From contig NC_133770.1 of the NCBI RefSeq assembly GCF_003597395.2, positions 97,491,320 through 97,555,319 on the forward strand: 64,000 nucleotides of DNA, read 5' to 3'. The notes under the pieces were generated by a model. That model was not told where the DNA came from. It saw nothing but the letters and a program-made list of their open reading frames with translations, and searched no databases. Position numbers and translations under genes: made by a program. This DNA is from Chelonoidis abingdonii. Lineage: Eukaryota; Chordata; Testudines; Testudinidae. Within the stretch, counting starts at the first letter, position 1, and the number at the start of each line of letters is the position of its first letter. Below, in pieces: positions 57,663 to 64,000 of this stretch.

Positions 57663-59440
57663 TGCCCTAAAGTGTAAGGGGGATCATGCCAACCAGCAGT
57701 GCCCCAGTGGGAAGGATTCAATGCCAGTAAAGTCAATGGTTTAATGGACATCGGCTAGAGTCGAGGAAATGGAGGCAATATGCCTATACAAATACACCAT
57801 TGCATCACTTTGAAGCTTGGCAGCAGTACTGGTGGAAGTTAATATACTCCAGTAGAACAGGGGTAGTTATTACTGCCCAGTTGGGTGCTCCACAGCATCA
57901 CTTGAAGCCATATGGCTGTCCTGGCTTCTGCAGTCTTACAGCCTCCAGTTATCTGCAGAGCGATGCACCTTCTCCCTGCCTCCTGTCTGGCTCTGGTTCT
58001 TAAACATAATAGATTCCTCTCCTTCTTTACCAGGTTTCTTAAAAAAATTAATCAATCCATTATCATGATCAAGTGGAACCTTCCTAGTTTCCAAATCCTA
58101 GTCAGAGCTGTTGGGGTGAGGAAGAACCTGGAAAGAACAAGTTGAGTAACCACGCACATCATGACAATAGATAATAGTGAGCAGCTTTACTGGCCTTTGC
58201 TGCTGAAGTGCTGCCACTCTTACTGACAAAATGGGCATAGTTACGAAGAAGAATAGAAGAGAGTGTTGAGCTCGTACAAAGGAGAGATTGAAAGCATATG
58301 TACTTACAGAAATTTAGATCAGTGTCTTCCCAAGACAAACATTTGTATTAACCAGTTCTATTATATATCTTTAGAAAACTTAGTTTCCCATGTTGCCTTT
58401 TGTACACTATGTTTGTGTCAAGAAGGTGCTTCTAAAATAAAATATGCCTCTTCATTTATGAGACATTGTTATTCAGTCTGCTTCACATTGAGCCTGCATG
58501 AGTTTCTGTTGCTGGCTTCTTTGGGAACAGGATCAGGCCTTGGAGTAATGATGAAGACCCGGTTGCTAGCAAATTCTCAGTTAAGATTTCCTTGGGAGAT
58601 TGAGCATGTGTATATCACAATGATTGCTTTAGTTCTTCCCATTCCTCTCCATTTTGGGGTGCAAGTCCCTCATATCAAGGAACTGACTCTGAGAGACGCT
58701 GAGCATCTACAATTTAGTGTCTCTCATACACAGGTGTTCCCTGCTTTGCTGTTGGTCTGCCATCTCAACTCTGTGACGTTGAGTTCAGCTGATGTTCTGT
58801 TATAATTGGTGGGATGCGGGGATGTACCCGTTTTGCGTAGAATCAGTTAGCAGACACTTTCTGCAACCCCCCCCTCCAAAAATTTTTCAACCAGCCCTAG
58901 TATGGCCTTTAAAAAGATAGTGCTAATTTCTGTTTTCTAAAAGGCTAAGGACCTTATTTTATCCACCACTGGCATAGTTGACTTTTATGGAGTTTGCTTA
59001 TATCAGTGACAAATCTGGCCTTAACTGCATGTGTTCTAAATATCCTTTTTCTGTGCCACCAAATGCACACAAATACATTGACAGTGCATTGACTTGCATT
59101 GTAGCCTCAAACATGATATTTTCTTTCCAAATTCCAGCTATGACAGGTACAGTGATATTTTAATATTAGATTTTAGGAGACTGGGGAAAAATATGGGATA
59201 ACTGAAATGACACAGGAGAGATCTGAGATTCTGGGAGTCCCCTCACTTTCAGACTTGTACAGATGTTAGACATGCTATAGTAAACATCAAGAGAATGAGA
59301 AGAATGCCAACGAGTATTTAAAAGTAAAAACTGTAACCTTCCCTCTAATTAATTCACTGACTTTGAATTTGCTATTGCCCTGATTGTCTCAAGGAACTAA
59401 CTTCATGGTGTGGTCTAATTTCTAGAAAGTGAAATAGACA
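57663..59440. other. Intron sequence with the longest open frame in the window
   Basis: No repeat recognised with confidence. An open frame of 180 codons (58263-58805, plus) is the longest in the window but its translation has no domain, repeat or codon pattern that I recognise, and no splice or promoter context. 58860-58872 has a C8 run. Confidence 0.4.
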
Positions 59441-59471
59441 TTAATAAATAAATAAATAAATAAAATAAATA
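59441..59471. repeat. (AATA)n microsatellite
   Basis: TTAATAAATAAATAAATAAA followed by TAAAATAAATA. Confidence 0.9.
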
Positions 59472-61598
59472 CAGTGCATGCAGTTTAATGAGTACTTTAG
59501 CTCACTTTTATAACCACGCTGGCAGGACTACTGCAAATTGCAGATACAGCATTTAGCTTCTGAATGCAACAATTTATTTAAAAAATTGACAGTTCAGATG
59601 ATTATTTCTTTTATTATTGGCCATTTAGAGTGTTAAATACTGAAGAATACACTAGAAACATTTTTTAAAGGATATGTACACCAGTGCAACCAGCTGTTGA
59701 CTTATAGTCAAAATACTTTTCCTTTCCATATACATTGCTCTGTCTTGGGAAGCCTTTCAGGCATCTTTTAAATCTTTTTTTGATAAGGAGGAAAGGACTA
59801 TTTTTGAAGATTAGTTTTGAATGGTAAAATTTTCATTTAAAAAATAAAATCAAACTTGCTAAAAGCATCCAGGCTAATTCTGAGAGCTCATTCAGTATTC
59901 TGGAGAACTCAGTAAATACAACAAGCACAATGAATGACCTCTTTTATGCATGATCTTTTCCATATGTTTTTGCGTGTGTGTTGTCTTGATTGCCAAATTG
60001 GTCTTATATCATGGCAAAGATTGTTTTCAATACACTTTTAATTGATGAAAATAATCCACACTTCTTCCCACTATTTGGGATTTAATCAAAGGATGGACTA
60101 ATTGAAGAGGAAGTGTGATTACTTTTCAATACACTACATTTGTTTCCTCACTTTCCCTGTTATTTACTCTTCATTTTAGTGCACTGATGTTTTAAAGTTG
60201 ACATGCAAATCTTTCCTTTGTAATTGTACTTTACGTGTAGCAATATGAGCCTCATTCAACAATCAGAGTCAGTGGGAGTCTGTCTTGACTTCTTTGAGTG
60301 GTGCATCAGGCTCTGAAGTCTGAACTCTCCCTGGATTGGGACCTCCTAGAAAAGAGGCTTTCAACGTATTTGGGGTTCCGTGTTCAGCATAATTCTGTGT
60401 TGTCCTGCCCCGTGTGTGATCATTTGTACCAATGGCATGTCAGAATGGTAGCATTCAACTACATTCACTTTGAACTGTTGTAACGGAGAGCACAAGGTGC
60501 AAGGCAAGAGAGAATTTTTCTTTTTTTAATCTTTACGGTTCTATCACATCCAGCCTCAGCTATTGACTTCCTCTTTGATGAGATGTCCCTGCACGTAGCC
60601 AAGCTTTGCTGTAGTATATCAAGTTAGCTAAGGGACTCTGCTGAAGTATGATGCTGGCCTTTGGAGGCTCAAGAGAGTGCCTCTTTTAAGTATATCTCAC
60701 AGTTTTGCAAAGCATTCATTAGTAGTATTTTATGTCTTGAAAGATATAAAATATTTTAAAAGCCTTTGCACAACTGTGGTGTCTATTGTCAAGAGATACT
60801 TCTGGCATTTCCTCAACAGGCTCCAAGATCCACTAGGGTTTGGGGATGGAGACAGTGTCATAGCATAGTGCACATTCAGGTGTCACATCAGAGTGGGAGC
60901 CAAAGACAAGAAAAGAACTTCCCAGGATCCAATATCTCTTTTAGTCTAACTATAAGAGTAATTAAACATATAATCTTGCTTATGATAAGGAACTTTGTAA
61001 AAATATGGTGCTCAATCCTGCAATGTGCCTCTTTTAACACACACTAGTGGTGAAACGAAGAGGAAAAATAAGTGGCATTTGTCCCTTCTTTTTCTGTTTA
61101 AGATATTTTAAGAAAGCCTGAAATATTTGGTTTTGTTTCTCTAATTTTTGTGCTTGCTTTTTTACCTTAGAAATATCAGTAGTCATCCCTGTCATCTTAT
61201 CATCCTTTAATTGAAGGGGTATAGAATCTCTTAACAAATTAACTTTTCCCCCTAATTGTTTTGGTATTGAGCATTTAAAATAAATTAGCATTATTGAAAC
61301 CAAAGAATTGAAAGCCACTGCCTCTATTGATCAGGTTCCATTTGCGTGGTATCTGTGATGTGATATAAACCTGTTGCTTCCCCAGTAGTCTTCCAGCAAA
61401 AATAAATTCATAATGTAAAAAGAAATAGAAGAGAACTTTAATAAAACATATGAAATCTCTCAGGCCCTCTTCAGACATTCTAAAGAAGCAAGCATGGGCT
61501 AATTTCTTTTTCCTTTGTAGTTCTTTTAAAGTCTATTTGATGTTAGAGGCAGATCATGCAGAGGAATGTTTCTTACTTCATGTGATTAGTCCTTATTA
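59472..61598. other. Intron sequence, little recognised
   Basis: 60245-60312 (GAGCCTCATTCAACAATC, AGTCAGTGGGAGTC, CATCAGGCTCTG) is a worn palindromic piece. Otherwise unique AT-rich sequence. Confidence 0.4.
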
Positions 61599-61715
61599 GG
61601 CTCAATCCTGCAAACTAAAACATGAGTAACTTTATTTAGATGAGTACTTCCATTGATATCAGGTACTCATTTGAGTAAAAGTATTCATGGACATAAATAT
61701 ATATAGGATCAGTCC
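61599..61715. mobile_element. Palindromic MITE-like element
   Basis: GGCTCAATCCTGCAAACTAA at the left, TATAGGATCAGTCC at the right. ATGAGTAACTTTATTTAGATG then AGTACTTCCATTGATATCAGG and TACTCATTTGAGTAAA pair across the centre. 61716-61775 carries a second fragment of the same kind (GGGCTACTCACTTGAGTAAA). Confidence 0.5.
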
Positions 61716-61775
61716 AAACAGGGCTACTCACTTGAGTAAAGAATACTCACTAAGTGCAAGTTTCGGATCAGCAAC

Positions 61776-63154
61776 TTGCAGTATCAGCCCCATTATTTGC
61801 AAGCCTTCTTTTCAGGACACAGAGTGGAAAACAGAAGTAATTTCTTTCATATCAGGTATCAAAATCCATTCAGATTTCCTACAAGAGTCTACTTTATTTC
61901 TACTTTATTAAATGTAGTCTTGCTTGTCCTAGTATCAATTGTGTGTGTGTGTTTTCTGAATGTACCTTTCTTTATTTATTGTAATCTGTGAATATTGTAT
62001 TTTACAGTCTGTAAATTAGATACGTGATTTAATGCAGTGGCAGAACACAAGCCTGTAAAAAAATGCCCAATTCCAGCAGGGAAAGCCACAGGATATTTAA
62101 AGCCTGGTGCATATAATGTTAATATTACATTAAGTATGGTGTTATTGCACAGGATGCTTATTGTTAATGTCTGTGGGGAGAATCAGTTCCAAAGATTTCA
62201 GTTTCAATAAACTGATTATGCAGTTCCACCATATGCAATTAGGGAGGTAGTAATGAAATGGTTATAAGGTCCCTTGCTATTCTGTTGTTTTTTAATTTTG
62301 TAAATAACATCAAGAGCATTCTGGGGGGAAGTGCTTATGTATTTATTTAATATTGATTTTTTTTTAAATGCACATTTAACATTACCAGTTATTGCAAACC
62401 CACTCTCTGCGATGGAAAGAAGGTACGCTATTTCCACGTAATTAAATATGGGATGCCAAGGGAATTAAGGAATGTTATCCTTTATATAAATATATTAAAT
62501 ATTAATGAATGGTGATTACAGAAATTAATTTACAGCTGCATCTAATTTCCAAATAAAAACCTTTTCATGGTTTTATTCCTTGGTTGCAAACAATGCATAT
62601 TTAAAACATATCCCCTTGATAAATAGCATGGATGACTGCAGATCGTTCCTGTCTTACAATTGGAACTGTACTTCTGTGTACTTCTGGAACTGTGTACTTC
62701 TCAGGATAAGAGAGACAGGGTGAAGTGGAAAGGGTTTGAATTCAATCAATGTTCTACCCATGACACAACAAACATCTTGCGAGTTGTGTTTCCTGAAGGG
62801 AAAAATAGTGATAATTCAGGAATTGAACAAAGGTTACTTCAGGCTCGATTCTACCCTTTTGGAGGGAAAAAATTCATCACGGCTCAAAAAAAAAAAAATG
62901 TGGTTTGTCTGCTTTCCCCAGCTTGTATGGTATGGATTAAGCTTACTGTACGTCAGTGCAGCATAGTTGTTTTGTGTACTTGTGGCCACACTTATTTTAG
63001 GTTTCTTGGGAAGAATTAGTTGGGAAATTGCTTGAATTTATTTCCTGTGGAGCTTTCTGCCTCTTTCAATCAGTTCCCCACTCCTCTGTTGGCAATAATA
63101 TGTGTTCTGAATTGATTTGTGCTTTGTTTTTGGGTTGGTTTGAGCTCCGAGTAT
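61776..63154. other. Intron sequence, no feature recognised
   Basis: 62080-62540 is repeat-free and AT-rich with many TAAT/ATTA words; it could be conserved but nothing proves it. The 119-codon plus frame at 62660-63019 spans an A12 run and a duplicated GTACTTCTG word and is not credible as a gene. Confidence 0.4.
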
Positions 63155-63420
63155 TTCGTCTAGACACTGGACTAGGACTCCAGAGGTGAGGGTTCAGACT
63201 CCCTGTGTGACTTGATCTCTCAGTGCCTTGGATCCCCATCTGTAAAAAGGAGGCTAATAAAACTTCCTTTCTCACACCCCGTGTCTTGTTTAGATAGGCC
63301 CCAATTCAGGAAAGCAGTTCAACACATTCTTAAATCAATTCTTGTTTATATTTGCCTGAAACAGGGCCTTAAACAATAAGCTCTTTGGGCAAGAACCTGT
63401 CTTGGAATATTTGTGCGTGA
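63155..63420 (+). mobile_element. MIR SINE interrupted by a palindromic insert
   Basis: GACTAGGACTCCAGAGGTGAG, GGGTTCAGACTCC (B-box-like), TGTGTGACTTGATCTCTCAG, TGCCTTGGATCCCCATCTG and CTTGTTTAGAT follow MIR order. The tail word AATAAGCTCTTTGGGCAAGA resumes at 63375 after a foreign 72-base palindrome. Confidence 0.75.
63297..63368. mobile_element. 72-bp palindromic MITE inside the MIR
   Basis: GGCCCCAATTCAGG (63297-63310) and CCTGAAACAGGGCC (63355-63368) pair at 11 of 14 positions. It sits between MIR words that are contiguous in the family, so it arrived later. Confidence 0.65.
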
Positions 63421-63696
63421 TCATTGAAGTGTCCTTTGGAAACTGTGCATATCTAATGGCAGAATGTGGCCTTAACTCCTTAACTAAAGGCCATATATGT
63501 GTGTGTATGTGTGTGGTTCTGTCTGTCTGTTGGGGGCAATGGGAAGGTAAGGGTTAGGGAACTCTGCCAGATACTTTTAGCTTTTTCTATTGAAGGGGAG
63601 TAGAAATTTTCATTTGCTCCCCCCTGGAATGGGCAAGGTTCATGACTCTTAACCTCTGGAGGCTGTGTGGTATCTCAGCACATCTCCCTGCCTCTC
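63421..63696. other. Intron sequence with a (TG)n tract
   Basis: ATATATGTGTGTGTATGTGTG followed by GGTTCTGTCTGTCTGT at about 63493-63530. Nothing else recognised. Confidence 0.5.
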
Positions 63697-63823
63697 ATTA
63701 TTATTATCATTTATAATTGCCATAGCACCTAGGACGCCCAGTCATGGACCCTGTTGTGCTTGGCGCTGTACAAACGTAAAACAAAAAGATGGTTCCTGCC
63801 TCAAGGAGCTTGCAAGCTAAGAC
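63697..63823 (-). mobile_element. MIR/L2-type SINE 3' tail
   Basis: ATTATTATTATCATTTATAA, then GCACCTAGGACGCCCAGTCA, TGCTTGGCGCTGTACAAACG, CTGCCTCAAGGAGCTTGCAA: the same tail module as 54911 and 55856, here the best kept. Confidence 0.75.
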
Positions 63824-64000
63824 TCCTACTCCCATCATCTAGCAGCACAATTTCTCAGGAACCCTGCTCTCTTGACTGCTTCCAGTCCCCTCCCTGCTCA
63901 GGGGTGTTAAGTGTACAGAGGGTGAAGTAAGCATAAGATGACAGTGAGGGTGGACTGTGCTTTAGACAGACTAGCCCTCTTGTATTCCCATGGATTCTTG

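Larger units (their letters stand above)
4502..64000 (+). other. POU6F2: POU6F2 intron (5' part, open at the window end)
   Basis: No acceptor followed by the next expected POU6F2 peptide (the Pro/Gln-rich segment) was found downstream, so the rest of the window is read as one intron of at least 59.5 kb. Very long introns are normal for this gene in other vertebrates. The sequence carries repeats of many ages, listed separately, and no second gene was recognised on either strand. Confidence 0.75.

Noticed and set aside
62660..63019. 119-codon plus frame
   Set aside because: Crosses an A12 run and a short tandem duplication; no family resemblance.
4502..64000. A second POU6F2 exon
   Set aside because: No open frame or splice-bounded segment matches the Pro/Gln-rich region, POU-specific domain or homeodomain.

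Overview
This is vertebrate nuclear DNA: AT-rich, made mostly of interspersed repeats, with one short spliced coding exon. It looks like a cryptodiran turtle. The best evidence is a tRNA-headed SINE with a CR1-type 3' tail at 57489-57662 (minus strand), which matches the cryptodire tRNA-SINE design. Turtle-type CR1, MIR, Penelope-like and hAT repeats support this. The species cannot be fixed from the window alone.

The one gene recognised is POU6F2, a POU-homeodomain transcription factor, on the plus strand. Its N-terminal coding exon (4336-4501, residues 1-55 plus the first base of codon 56) ends at a consensus GTAAGT donor. A pyrimidine tract and CTAG lie directly 5' of the start codon, so the exon is probably internal, with 5'UTR exons upstream of the window. 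Everything from 4502 to 64000 would then be one intron of more than 59 kb. No POU-specific domain, homeodomain or second POU6F2 exon was found.

Layout: 1-4329 is upstream intron or 5' flank with a decayed CR1/L3 LINE (about 1200-1646). 4330-4501 is the exon. 4502-17500 is mostly unique intron with simple repeats and a few small palindromic elements. 17500-36100 is repeat-rich: two adjacent palindromic MITE-like elements, three short hAT derivatives with 8-bp target duplications, an inverted pair of Penelope-like 3' ends, an RTE-type reverse-transcriptase remnant, and MIR pieces. 36100-52500 is mostly unique intron with one GC-richer candidate regulatory block near 41.9-42.6 kb. 52500-57700 is a transposon cluster: a 2048-bp inverted-repeat element with an 883-bp hAT element nested inside it, a MIR split by a palindromic element, another hAT derivative, and a CR1 fragment against the tRNA-SINE. 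57700-64000 is intron with MIR fragments.

The most unusual signals are the nested transposon at 52503-54550, the roughly 280-bp inverted arms of its inner hAT element, the inverted Penelope-like structure at 22271-22523, and about a dozen or more short inverted-repeat elements that share CCATTGACTTCAATGG-type cores or GGCCC-type ends. No bacterial genes, rRNA, functional tRNA, CRISPR array or viral gene was seen.
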